Origin: Syntrophomonas sp. UBA5432
GTDB taxonomy: Bacteria > Bacillota > Syntrophomonadia > Syntrophomonadales > Syntrophomonadaceae
DNA: 37,415 nucleotides
NCBI GenBank assembly: GCA_002424365.1
Contig: DIRQ01000076.1
Span: 1 to 37,415 of the forward strand
Direction: 5' to 3'
In this document: in pieces, positions 7,649 to 15,328 of the stretch
Layout: every line of letters begins with the position of its first letter
Numbering within the stretch: position 1 is the first letter of the stretch
The notes under the pieces: model-generated
The model's input: the letters and a program-made list of their open reading frames with translations, nothing else
Databases searched by the model: none
Told to the model about the DNA's origin: nothing
Program-made: the position numbers and the translations under genes

Positions 7649-9931
7649 TTATCCCTTCACCCTCGTCTCATAATACCTCTCAATCTGCCTCTCACATATC
7701 CCCAGCAATTCATCCTTATCTTCTTCAGTTAGCCGCTTCCAGAGCGCTGGTACGAAGGCCACCTGGCTCAGGTCTTTGCGGTGTTCCAGGAAGAATTTGC
7801 GCTCGAATTTTTCGAAGGGCATGGTGAGCATCAGTCGGGCAACATCGAAGTCGCTCATTTCTTTTACTCGGTTAATTGTTGCAGTGGGTATTTCTATCTG
7901 CAGTCCGGCATCAGCCCGCTGTTCGTAAAAGGCGCGGAAGTAGCTTACCAGCGCTCCCAGGTCCACCTGCCCTTTTTCATTAACCAGGGTTAGCATGCCT
8001 TTGAGCATTACCGGTTTATGGGAAGTGGTCATGTGCCCGGCTTTAACATATCTAAAAAAGTCCTGTCTGATTTCTTCAGGCTTGCGGGCGGGTATATTCA
8101 GTTGCTGTCTTATATCCTCCAGGCGCTCCCGCTGAAAGTAGCGGTGATTTACTCTTCCCATGGGTAATTCAAAGTCAGGTCCAGGAGTAATCTTACCCTC
8201 ATCAACCCAGCGACGGGCAGTGGTATCGTCCACGTATAGTTCCAGAGCCAGTTCATGCAGGGACATCATGTCTTTGATTTCTTCCTGCCAGTCAAATAGG
8301 TCTACCAGTTCGTAATCCTTGATGAAGATGTTATGGGGTAAAATGGTTTCAATTTTTTCTCCCAGCCGCAAGCGCCGGTTCTCTTCTTCCATTTCTTCTG
8401 GCGGAGCCATCACCAGAGCGCCAGGTCGGTATTCCCGTAAGCGCAGCAGGCGATGAAGGTTTACCGAATGATTGTGCCGGGCAGTATTATCAATAAAATC
8501 AAATACCAGCAGGGCTTCTTTGCCCGCCACTTTTCGGGTTCCTCGTCCCAGTTGCTGCAGATAAATGACCTTGGATAGTGTGGGTCGGGCCATGAATAGC
8601 ACTGCTGTTTCCGGACTGTCCCAGCCTTCATTGAGAATGTCGCAGGCGCATAAAACCTTTACCTGGCCTTGATGGTAATTTTCCAGTATGGCCTCCCGGT
8701 CTTTCTTTTTCATACGCCCTTCTACTACTTCTGCCTTGACCCCACTATCCCGGAATAGCTGAGCTACTTCCAGAGCATGTTGTACACTGGCGCAAAAGAC
8801 TACGGCTCTTTCTCCCGGCACATGGGACAGGTAAGTTTCCACGATGAGCTGGTTGCGTTCAGGTACATGCACGCAGTTATCCAGGTCACGGTAATTGTAG
8901 CGTATGCCATTAATCCGCACCTGGCTAAAATCAATGTTGGTTTTCACCCGTACACAACGAATAGGTACCAGTTCTCCGATTTCCACGGCGGTTTTTAAAT
9001 CCAGGCGATGGGCTTCATTCTGGAATATCTCCATAATCGATTCCTGGTCATGGCGTTCCGGGGTTGCGGTCAATCCTAACAAGAAACGGGGGTTGAAGTA
9101 GGATAATACTTTGCGGTAGGTAGCAGCGGCAGCATGATGGGCTTCATCGATGATTATGTAGCCAAAATGATCAGGGGCAAACTGAGATAAGCGATTATGT
9201 AAGCCCTGGATACTGGCCACCATTACATCTGCATCCAGGGGACCGGCATAGTTATCGATAATCTTTACCCGAGCCTGGGGCCACAATTCCTTAAATCGGT
9301 TAGCCGCCTGTTGCAAGAGTTCCAAAGTATGGGCCACAAACAGGGTGCGAAATCCCATACTGCAGGCATCGAGGACGGCAGTAGTAGTCTTGCCCGTACC
9401 CTGGGCATCCGCTATAAGGGCCATGCTGTGATACTCGGCGCGTAGTTCCTGCAAACGATCCAGAGTTTCCTCCTGGTGAGGCCGTAGTTCCAATACCGCC
9501 CCCCGTTGCCGGGGCAGGTAATCATCATAGATGCGGAAATGCGGGCTCTGCCCTAGAAACTGTACCAACTCCGACTTTACCTTGTCGCGCTCATTAACCA
9601 GTTGGCGATAAGTCCAAATATATACCCTCCAGCCCAGATAGGTAAGGCTGTTGCGCTTGAGTAAATCGTCCAGATATTTATCTTCTGAAACCAGGGCCGG
9701 GTTATGCCACTGTTCACCATCAATTTCAATAGCGAATGCATCCAGATCGGTTTTTAAGGCATAGTCTATGTAGCAATTATCTCCGTATATGTTCTGGCAT
9801 GGATATTCATTAATCAGGTATTGGATTTTATCCAGGCCGAAGGTTTCTTGAAACAGTTCTACAAACAAATCTTCAGCATAACTGGCTGTATCTACCGCCT
9901 GGTAGTGGTCCTGGTATTTGTCCGGCGTCAT
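7649..9931 (-). CDS. PD-(D/E)XK (DUF559/Vsr-like) nuclease-SF2 helicase-HTH protein
   Basis: A 760-residue three-part protein. Residues about 15-125 resemble DUF559/Vsr-type nuclease domains: D56 in YIDYAL, E69 and D71 in IEIDGEQWH, then LGWRVYIWTYRQL. Residues about 145-480 are a ResIII-type SF2 helicase with Walker A QGTGKT (177-182), DEAH (262-265), LTATP (287-291) and the motif QQLGRGTRK (459-467). Residues about 556-613 look like a MerR/excisionase-type winged helix-turn-helix (DDTTARRWVDEGK ... YFQRERL). A DNA restriction or repair role is inferred from the nuclease-helicase pairing and the island context. The ATG has a strong GGGGAGGAGAGG ribosome binding site. The gene follows the HIT gene by 41 bases, so the two are probably co-transcribed. 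It resembles in plan, but not in nuclease type, the PLD helicase at the left edge. Confidence 0.8.
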   Translation of the reverse strand: MTPDKYQDHYQAVDTASYAEDLFVELFQETFGLDKIQYLINEYPCQNIYGDNCYIDYALKTDLDAFAIEIDGEQWHNPALVSEDKYLDDLLKRNSLTYLGWRVYIWTYRQLVNERDKVKSELVQFLGQSPHFRIYDDYLPRQRGAVLELRPHQEETLDRLQELRAEYHSMALIADAQGTGKTTTAVLDACSMGFRTLFVAHTLELLQQAANRFKELWPQARVKIIDNYAGPLDADVMVASIQGLHNRLSQFAPDHFGYIIIDEAHHAAAATYRKVLSYFNPRFLLGLTATPERHDQESIMEIFQNEAHRLDLKTAVEIGELVPIRCVRVKTNIDFSQVRINGIRYNYRDLDNCVHVPERNQLIVETYLSHVPGERAVVFCASVQHALEVAQLFRDSGVKAEVVEGRMKKKDREAILENYHQGQVKVLCACDILNEGWDSPETAVLFMARPTLSKVIYLQQLGRGTRKVAGKEALLVFDFIDNTARHNHSVNLHRLLRLREYRPGALVMAPPEEMEEENRRLRLGEKIETILPHNIFIKDYELVDLFDWQEEIKDMMSLHELALELYVDDTTARRWVDEGKITPGPDFELPMGRVNHRYFQRERLEDIRQQLNIPARKPEEIRQDFFRYVKAGHMTTSHKPVMLKGMLTLVNEKGQVDLGALVSYFRAFYEQRADAGLQIEIPTATINRVKEMSDFDVARLMLTMPFEKFERKFFLEHRKDLSQVAFVPALWKRLTEEDKDELLGICERQIERYYETRVKG

Positions 9932-9972
9932 AACCTCTCCTCCCCCTGAGATTGCTCGCTACTTTAATGCCT

Positions 9973-10341
9973 CTAGTAAATCCGTTTATCCGGTATTACT
10001 CCCCGTACCCCACCCCGGGGGTTGTCGATGTCACCCTGATAGCGTGGTATCAGGTGAATATGCAGGTGCATTATGGTCTGTCCGGCGGCTTCGCCGCAGT
10101 TTACCCCGATGTTATAGCCATCGGGACTGTACTCCCGCTCCAGCATTTTCTTAGCTTCTTGCAACAGATCATTTAAGGCCCGGCGTTCCTCTATGGTAGT
10201 ATCAAAAAAATCTGCTACATGGCGTTTGCTGATAATCAGCAAATGCCCGGGAGAAACCGGGTATTTATCATAGCGAGCCCAGGCTAGATCGTTTTCCAGT
10301 ATGAGTGCTTCCTGATTACAGAAAATGCAGTTGTTATCCAT
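9973..10341 (-). CDS. HIT-family nucleotide hydrolase/transferase
   Basis: A complete 122-residue histidine-triad protein. The triad HLHIHL (H92, H94, H96) lies in the usual QTIMHLHIHLIPRY block, and the N-terminal CIFC (C5, C8) with H41 gives the zinc site seen in many bacterial members. HIT proteins hydrolyse nucleotide phosphoramidates, dinucleoside polyphosphates or adenylylated intermediates; the substrate cannot be fixed here. Start ATG follows GAGGTGGAG by seven bases. It is the first gene of a probable two-gene operon with the nuclease-helicase. HIT genes are usually housekeeping, but this position inside a defence region leaves open a role in nucleotide signalling or AMP removal. Family assignment is very secure. 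Confidence 0.92.
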   Translation of the reverse strand: MDNNCIFCNQEALILENDLAWARYDKYPVSPGHLLIISKRHVADFFDTTIEERRALNDLLQEAKKMLEREYSPDGYNIGVNCGEAAGQTIMHLHIHLIPRYQGDIDNPRGGVRGVIPDKRIY

Positions 10342-10641
10342 TGTTTACTCCACCTCACCACTATTTAAGTGGAAACATCAGATTTAACTCCTTAAAACGC
10401 CTTGCCACCATCTTCCTTATATGGTAATTCGCCTATGTAGTATATTAGTCCTGCCATAATTTGCTTGTACTAACTTTAGCCTAAACCCATGACAATATCA
10501 TGTCATTTTGGTCGGCCGTTTTTGAAAAATATGGTGAGTGAAAAACCTCAGATTAAATGAGGAAGAAGAGAAACAATTGGAGACAGAAATAGGCAGGATA
10601 GATGCAAAGGAGGCTAATATGTCCGGGGACAGGCCCCGGAC
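10342..10641. other. intergenic stretch with a possible short relic frame
   Basis: There is no convincing gene. A plus-strand frame from GTG at 10538 reads an acidic, helical peptide (NEEEEKQLETEIGRID) ending in the palindromic repeat at 10621. A second ribosome-binding-like AAAGGAGG and ATG lie right at the repeat edge (10619). This looks like the broken start of a gene interrupted by the repeat. I see no tRNA or clear terminator. Confidence 0.25.
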
Positions 10642-10646
10642 TTATT
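10621..10646. repeat. GC-rich palindromic repeat, copy 1 (3' side of HEPN gene)
   Basis: An imperfect palindrome built on GTCCGGGGAC...CCCCGGAC, followed by TTATT. It overlaps the stop codon of the HEPN gene (10642-10644). A second copy in the same orientation lies at 11540-11565 on the other side of the toxin-antitoxin pair. Such palindromes are typical of REP-like elements mobilised by TnpA-REP enzymes, though no such enzyme is seen here. Confidence 0.8.
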
Positions 10647-11151
10647 GTAAAAAAGCCTCGTCCATTATGCTTATAAATGAAGCAATGTCTCTTCTCAGCA
10701 TCTTGGATATTTTAGATAGCTTTTTCAGTAGCGCCATTTCTTTATTTGAATCAAGGTTGACCCCATAAACATTTCTAAAGACATGTCTAAACCCTCTGAG
10801 TTCATTCAGTAAATTTAGTGTTTCCTCCGAATATAGTCTCGGCCTCAATCCATCTAATTCCAGGCTCATGTTAAAAATCAATTGATAATGCCAATTATCT
10901 CCGTCTGGCATTCCCTCTCCAGTTGCTCTGCATACATGAGTAGCAATTTTCTCTATTGCATTATAATAATCATGCAGATATGACCCAATAGCTCTACGGG
11001 CCAAATCGCTGGATAGATCTAATCCAGAAATATTACTACTCACAACCTTTGGAAATAATCCTTCCTCTCTTAAAGCCTGTTCTATCAAATTTAGATTCTG
11101 TAATTCATAATCTATCCTGGCCTTTAAAGCAATATATTCACTTTTGTTCAT
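10642..11151 (-). CDS. HEPN/HepT-like ribonuclease toxin
   Basis: This 169-residue all-helical protein has the look of HepT-like HEPN toxins. The central ARRAIGSYLHDYYNAIEKIA helix (residues 51-70) is typical, and the block ELRGFRHVFRNVYGVNLD (117-134) contains the basic R-x3-H (R119, H123) plus RN motif that stands where HEPN RNases carry their catalytic arginine and histidine. Toxins of this kind cleave RNA or tRNA and are held inactive by, or AMPylated by, a MNT partner. It directly follows the MNT gene with a TAATG stop-start overlap, the standard order for this pair. Its stop codon lies inside a GC-rich palindrome, so the extreme C-terminus may have been altered by repeat insertion. The exact HEPN subfamily is uncertain. 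Confidence 0.75.
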   Translation of the reverse strand: MNKSEYIALKARIDYELQNLNLIEQALREEGLFPKVVSSNISGLDLSSDLARRAIGSYLHDYYNAIEKIATHVCRATGEGMPDGDNWHYQLIFNMSLELDGLRPRLYSEETLNLLNELRGFRHVFRNVYGVNLDSNKEMALLKKLSKISKMLRRDIASFISIMDEAFLQ

Positions 11152-11495
11152 TACAGCTTCACTCCATTCTGTTGTATGTTTTTACGTAAACTCTCGAAAA
11201 CATCGGTACTACAAGCGATGCTCACCTCGATGTCACCTGCAATCATTTGTGCTTCATGGAGTGCTGTAAAATAGCCTTCGCCCAGACCTTCAACATAGAG
11301 GTCAATATCCGAATAATCGTCAAACCTGCCATTTACCAAAGAGCCGTATAACACTACGTTTGATACGCCATATTTATCCTTTAACATGGTTGCAACATCT
11401 TTAGCTGCTTTTAATGCTTGCTGTTTTCTCACTTCTATATTTTGTTTTTTTCTTTGTTCAATTACCTGGTGGTTTCTTCGAATTTTCTCAATCAT
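11151..11495 (-). CDS. MNT-type minimal nucleotidyltransferase antitoxin
   Basis: From the ATG at 11495 the protein has 114 residues. A long basic N-terminal helix is followed by the polymerase-beta-like nucleotidyltransferase motif YGSLVNGRF-DDYSDIDL, which has the GS and D-x-D residues that bind Mg-ATP, and later IEVSI, which supplies the third acidic position. MNT antitoxins neutralise HEPN toxins, in the best-studied cases by adding AMP to a tyrosine of the toxin. A longer frame beginning at 11588 would run through the palindromic repeat and has no good ribosome binding site. The 11495 ATG has GGAGGTG eight bases upstream, so I prefer it. It is coupled to the HEPN gene by TAATG. Confidence 0.85.
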   Translation of the reverse strand: MIEKIRRNHQVIEQRKKQNIEVRKQQALKAAKDVATMLKDKYGVSNVVLYGSLVNGRFDDYSDIDLYVEGLGEGYFTALHEAQMIAGDIEVSIACSTDVFESLRKNIQQNGVKL

Positions 11496-11539
11496 TAAAG
11501 CAGCACCTCCCATTCTGCTTATGCCATATGTCCGGGTAA

Positions 11540-11565
11540 GTCCGGGGACAGTCCCCGGACTTATT
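11540..11565. repeat. GC-rich palindromic repeat, copy 2 (leader of MNT gene)
   Basis: A perfect palindrome GTCCGGGGAC-A-GTCCCCGGAC followed by TTATT, in the same orientation as copy 1 at 10621. A shortened piece (TATGTCCGGG, 11528-11537) precedes it, echoing the TATGTCCGGG at the edge of copy 1. It would form a strong hairpin in the 5' leader of the MNT-HEPN transcript. Confidence 0.85.
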
Positions 11566-11586
11566 ATGTTCGGGCCTTCTAAATTC

Positions 11587-11614
11587 ATTATAACCTCATA
11601 AAATCAGTATACAA
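11587..11614 (-). promoter_or_regulatory. candidate promoter of the MNT-HEPN operon
   Basis: On the minus strand TTGTAT (11614-11609) is followed after 16 bases by a perfect TATAAT (11592-11587). Transcription would start near 11580 and place palindrome copy 2 in the leader, 20-40 bases downstream. Confidence 0.45.
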
Positions 11615-11712
11615 CCTAAAGACTTGATATAAACATGTTAAATTGCAATAACTTGGAATTACCTCCTGGTTTGTTAGTAACATGATATTATTAGGAAAAG
11701 GAGGGGAGTTTT

Positions 11713-12231
11713 GTGAACTGCCTGGAAGTTATAATGACGCGGCGTAGCATCAGGAAGTTTAAGCCTGATCCAGTTAAACGGGAAGATATTATGACCATAC
11801 TGGATGCGGGACGCATGGCCCCATCGGCGGGTAATCTGCAGCCCTGCCATTTCGTGGTGGTAGAGGATCCGGGTGTGAAAGCAGAGGTTCGGCAGGCGGC
11901 ACTGGGGCAGGAATTAATGGGCAGTGCACCAGTGGTAATAGCGGTCTGCGTGGAGCCGGAGCGTTCTTCCAAGTATGGGGACATGGGACGCAATTACTTT
12001 TGTCTTCTGGATGCTGCCAATGCTACCGAGAATATGCTGCTGGCAGCTCATGCCCTGGGTTATGGCACCTGCTGGGTAGGAGGTTTTATACAGTCGATGG
12101 TTAAGGAGGTACTGGGTTTACCGGAGGATGTTCATGTGGTATCACTGATTCCACTGGGAACAGCCAATGAAAAGCCGCAAGTACCCCCGCGCCGACCGTT
12201 GGAAGACATGGTGCGTTGGGAAAAATGGTAA
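11713..12231 (+). CDS. nitroreductase-family flavoprotein
   Basis: A 172-residue compact nitroreductase. RRSIRKF (residues 10-16) is the conserved FMN-phosphate binding start of the family, followed by APSAGNLQPCHF (36-47) and, near the C-terminus, the ALGYGTCWVGGF block around 116-127. These enzymes use FMN and NAD(P)H to reduce nitro groups, quinones or other electrophiles; the natural substrate is unknown. The start is GTG at 11713 with AAGGAGGGGAG upstream. It is the first gene of an operon with an aldehyde dehydrogenase 19 bases downstream and an Fe-alcohol dehydrogenase beyond, so it may provide redox balancing for aldehyde metabolism. That link is inferred from position only. Confidence 0.9.
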   Translation: MNCLEVIMTRRSIRKFKPDPVKREDIMTILDAGRMAPSAGNLQPCHFVVVEDPGVKAEVRQAALGQELMGSAPVVIAVCVEPERSSKYGDMGRNYFCLLDAANATENMLLAAHALGYGTCWVGGFIQSMVKEVLGLPEDVHVVSLIPLGTANEKPQVPPRRPLEDMVRWEKW

Positions 12232-12250
12232 ACAGAAAGGGGAGGCAGTG

Positions 12251-13771
12251 ATGAGTGAAATCATGGAATACCAGATGTTTATCGATGGACAATGGACACC
12301 CGGCTCTTCCGGGGACACTATGGACGTAATTAACCCGGCTACCCGAGAAGTGGTAGCACAAGTACCCCGGGGAACAAAAGAAGATGTAGACCGAGCCCTG
12401 GCCTCGGCCCGCCAGGCCTTTGAATCGGGGGTATGGTCAGGCAAATCGGTGGAGGAAAGAGCCGCAGTGCTAATGAATGCAGCTATGCTGGCTGTGGCCA
12501 ATAAAGAAAGATTAGCCTATCTGGAAGCCCTCACTTCCGGTGCCACTATCCGCCGCACTTCAACCGTCGATGCGGCGGAAGTAAGTGCTACCCTGCTGTT
12601 ATCGGCTATGATCGCCAAAGAGCTGCCCAAAGTGGAGCATACTTTTTTCTCGCCTCCCTGGGTGGCTCCCATGCACAGCTACTGGAAACGGGAACCGATA
12701 GGGGTATGTGCCGGGATTACTCCCTGGAACTTCCCTTTGATATTAGCCATTTTTAAAATTGCCCCTGCGCTGGCTATGGGCAACAGCTTGGTCATGAAAC
12801 CGGCCAGTATTACCCCGGTTACTACCCTGGAGCTGGCTAAGATTTTAAGTGATGCCGGGGTACCTCCGGGGGTGTTTAACGTAATTACCGGTCCCGGGTC
12901 TTCGGTTGGGGATTATATGGCCCAACACCCGGAAGTGGATAAGATTGCTTTTACCGGCTCAACCGAGGTGGGACGTCACGTTGCTCACCTGGCAGCTGAC
13001 AGTATTAAACGGGTCACCCTGGAACTGGGGGGTAAATCTCCTATTATCGTGCTGGATGATGCTGACATGGAAGTAGCGGCCAATATGTGCCTGCTGGCTT
13101 TTCTTTTCCACTCCGGGCAGGTCTGTGAATCGGGAACACGGCTGTTTGTACCCCGGCATATGCAGGACGAGCTGGTAGAGCGTATGATTGCCAAGATTAA
13201 GAAAATGGTAATTGGCAATCAGTTAGACCTGGAAACAGACCTGGGACCAATAGCCAATCAGGAGCAGTTGAATACTATTATGAATTATGTGGAAGTTGGT
13301 AAGGAGGAAGGAGCCCAGTTAGCTTATGGCGGTAACCGTTTGACTACCGGCATATACGAGAAGGGTTTCTTTTTTGAACCTACTATTTTTATAAATTGCA
13401 CTAACCAGATGACCCAGGCCCGGGAGGAGATATTCGGCCCGGTACAGTGTGTAATTCCTTACGATGATGAAGAGGAAGCGGTGGCTATGGCCAATGACAG
13501 CATCTACGGCCTGGGGGGTGGAATCTGCAGTACTAATGCTGGGCGAGCCCAGCGGATGGCTTCCCGCCTGCGTACGGGAACAGTTTGGATAAATACCTGG
13601 CATGTTCTGCGCCCGGATGCCCCATTCGGAGGCTATAAACAGAGCGGTTACGGGCGCGAATGTTCTTACCATTCTCTGTTAGCCTATAGCGAAGTCAAGC
13701 ACGTGTGCCAGGATTTGACCCCGGATGGCAGCGAAAAGCTGCTGAATCTTTTAATCGGTTCTAACCGTTAG
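12251..13771 (+). CDS. NAD(P)-dependent aldehyde dehydrogenase
   Basis: A full-length (506-residue) ALDH-superfamily enzyme that oxidises an aldehyde to a carboxylic acid in the cytoplasm. It has TPWNF with the oxyanion asparagine N160, the cofactor-loop motif FTGSTEVG (234-241), catalytic base E258 in LELGG, and the nucleophile C292 in SGQVCESG, with the C-terminal EIFGPVQ block. A longer frame upstream (from 12167) overlaps the nitroreductase; ATG 12251 has a GGGGAGGCAG ribosome binding site and fits the family start MFIDGQW. The order nitroreductase, ALDH, Fe-ADH suggests interconversion of an alcohol, aldehyde and acid. The lack of a CoA-acylating domain argues against an AdhE-type route. 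The substrate is not readable. Confidence 0.93.
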   Translation: MSEIMEYQMFIDGQWTPGSSGDTMDVINPATREVVAQVPRGTKEDVDRALASARQAFESGVWSGKSVEERAAVLMNAAMLAVANKERLAYLEALTSGATIRRTSTVDAAEVSATLLLSAMIAKELPKVEHTFFSPPWVAPMHSYWKREPIGVCAGITPWNFPLILAIFKIAPALAMGNSLVMKPASITPVTTLELAKILSDAGVPPGVFNVITGPGSSVGDYMAQHPEVDKIAFTGSTEVGRHVAHLAADSIKRVTLELGGKSPIIVLDDADMEVAANMCLLAFLFHSGQVCESGTRLFVPRHMQDELVERMIAKIKKMVIGNQLDLETDLGPIANQEQLNTIMNYVEVGKEEGAQLAYGGNRLTTGIYEKGFFFEPTIFINCTNQMTQAREEIFGPVQCVIPYDDEEEAVAMANDSIYGLGGGICSTNAGRAQRMASRLRTGTVWINTWHVLRPDAPFGGYKQSGYGRECSYHSLLAYSEVKHVCQDLTPDGSEKLLNLLIGSNR

Positions 13772-13805
13772 GTGAGTGGCAATGATAGATAGGAGGTTTT
13801 AAAAA

Positions 13806-14990
13806 ATGGCTATTCCAAAATATTTTATGTGGGATTTTCGCAGTGTGGTGGAAGTCGGTGCCGGTTGTCGCACTTTTGTTCCCCAGCGTTTTACTGATAT
13901 GGGTTGCAAACGCATCGGCCTTATTACGGACCCTGGTTTGGTAGAGGCCGGTGTAGTAGAAATGGTTACCGATATTTTTACTGCTCAAGGCCAGCCCTGC
14001 ATTGTGGGGATATACGATAGGATAGAGCCTGATGCGGTAATGCGGGTTATAAATGATTGTGCCCGCTGGTGCCGGGAACTGGCTGTAGATGGTCTGCTGG
14101 CGGTAGGCGGCGGCAGCGTGTTGGATTCGGTTAAAGGAGTTAAGGCTTTGCTGGGAATGGGGGAAGTAGATATCCGGGAAATCATGCCCGGTAATGTTGG
14201 GCCTTATCTGCGGCCTCTGGGTAAACCTTTGAATATCCCCCATATTGCCCTGCCCACAACTGCCGGCACCGGATCTGAGTCCTCTCCCCTGGCAGTAATC
14301 TACAATGAAGATGCCAGGGTCAAGGGGGATCTTCTACACCCCTACCTGCCCGCTGATTATGCTTTTTTAGACCCTGATTTAACTGTAGGTCTGCCCCCTA
14401 AAATGACGGCTGATACCGGTTTTGACGCTCTCTCTCATGCAGTAGAAGCTATCAGTTCACCGGGCACTAACTGCATGATAGATGGGCTCTCCATCCAGGC
14501 GATTAAGCTTATTTTTAAATACCTGCCGGCTGCCGTGGAAAACGGCCGGGATCTGGAAGCCCGTACCAAGATGCTGGTAGCCAGTAATATGGCAATTATG
14601 TCTTTTGCTATGTCGGGGCTCTTCTACCCTATCCATAATATAGCCCATGCGGTAGGAGGACAGCTCCGTATTCCTCACGGGGAAGCTAATGCCGTGCTTA
14701 TCCCCATTTTAATGGAGCAGTATCCTAAACATTACCTGCCCAATGCTGAAGCCCTGGCGGATGCCCTGGGTATCCCGGCAGGCCTGACAGCTGAGGAAAT
14801 AGTACCCGCAGCCGCAGAAAAAGTTCGCCAGCTGCAGCAAAAATGTGGAGTTAGTCCACAGTTTACGGCACAATTAGATCAGGCTACTCGTGATTTAATG
14901 TTCTGGGCGGTACGATTAGACCCGGCCGGGCTTTTCTACCCGCTGCCGGACCCGGTAATTAAGGAGTGCATTACCTGTGCATTCAGCTAA
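13806..14990 (+). CDS. iron-containing (group III) alcohol dehydrogenase
   Basis: A 394-residue group III alcohol dehydrogenase. The NAD-binding GGGSVLD lies at 101-107 and the TTAGTGSE block at 151-158. By alignment with FucO the four metal ligands are D207 and H211 (DALSH), H277 (IHNIAH) and H291 (IPHGEANA). It interconverts an alcohol and aldehyde with NAD(P)H. It begins 34 bases after the aldehyde dehydrogenase stop behind TAGGAGG, and is the last gene of the operon. In fermentative and syntrophic Clostridia such pairs consume or form short-chain alcohols; that role is inferred. No clear terminator follows; the downstream 338 bases hold dispersed repeats. Confidence 0.93.
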   Translation: MAIPKYFMWDFRSVVEVGAGCRTFVPQRFTDMGCKRIGLITDPGLVEAGVVEMVTDIFTAQGQPCIVGIYDRIEPDAVMRVINDCARWCRELAVDGLLAVGGGSVLDSVKGVKALLGMGEVDIREIMPGNVGPYLRPLGKPLNIPHIALPTTAGTGSESSPLAVIYNEDARVKGDLLHPYLPADYAFLDPDLTVGLPPKMTADTGFDALSHAVEAISSPGTNCMIDGLSIQAIKLIFKYLPAAVENGRDLEARTKMLVASNMAIMSFAMSGLFYPIHNIAHAVGGQLRIPHGEANAVLIPILMEQYPKHYLPNAEALADALGIPAGLTAEEIVPAAAEKVRQLQQKCGVSPQFTAQLDQATRDLMFWAVRLDPAGLFYPLPDPVIKECITCAFS

Positions 14991-15013
14991 TTGGTACGGA
15001 AATAGATTTTTTG

Positions 15014-15044
15014 ACACTGATGGTTTATGAAAAACACTGATTTT
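15014..15044 (+). repeat. ACACTGAT double-box dispersed repeat, copy 1
   Basis: Layout ACACTGAT-N4-TATGA-N3-ACACTGATTTT, so the two octamers start 20 bases apart. An element with identical layout and orientation lies at 18210-18240. Copy 1 lies in the gene-free stretch 14991-15328, which otherwise holds the repeat at 15184-15306 and no gene. Confidence 0.65.
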
Positions 15045-15183
15045 TTATAATTCTATAATGAAAGCGAAAGCTAAAACTTCCGCTACGGACTATAGGATTT
15101 AAGAAACAGTAGTGATACAGAAATAGGCGATAATAATCAGGTTGCTTAGTAATAAGTGACGAATAAGAACTTAAGTAATTGTT

Positions 15184-15306
15184 GAGAGTAAGGGGTGAGG
15201 GGTCAGGGGTGAGGATTGTAGGGGCAGACCCATGTGTCTACCCGTTGGGAGGGACCTTACCCGCTAGTGATCTGCTTAACCGCGGGCGACACGGGTTCGC
15301 CCCTAC
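15184..15306. repeat. G-rich run plus long imperfect palindrome, dispersed repeat copy 1
   Basis: Three GGGG runs (15191-15209) are followed by an imperfect inverted repeat. The left arm TGTAGGGGCAGACCCATG starts at 15218 and the right arm (GGGCGACACGGGTTCGCC, reverse-complement related) ends at 15306. Relatives occur at 18396-18498 and 31014-31040. No reading frame is associated, so it is probably a small non-autonomous element. Confidence 0.65.
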
Positions 15307-15328
15307 AGATGGGGGGATAATTATTCTC

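Noticed and set aside
10538..10768. Plus-strand gene of 76 codons
   Set aside because: Its second half is antisense to the HEPN gene and it runs through the palindrome; only the first part could be a relic.
11496..11588. Upstream extension of the MNT antitoxin
   Set aside because: It would translate through the palindromic repeat, lacks family similarity and lacks a good ribosome binding site, while ATG 11495 has GGAGGTG.
12167..12250. Longer N-terminus for the aldehyde dehydrogenase
   Set aside because: It overlaps the nitroreductase, does not resemble ALDH and has no ribosome binding site.
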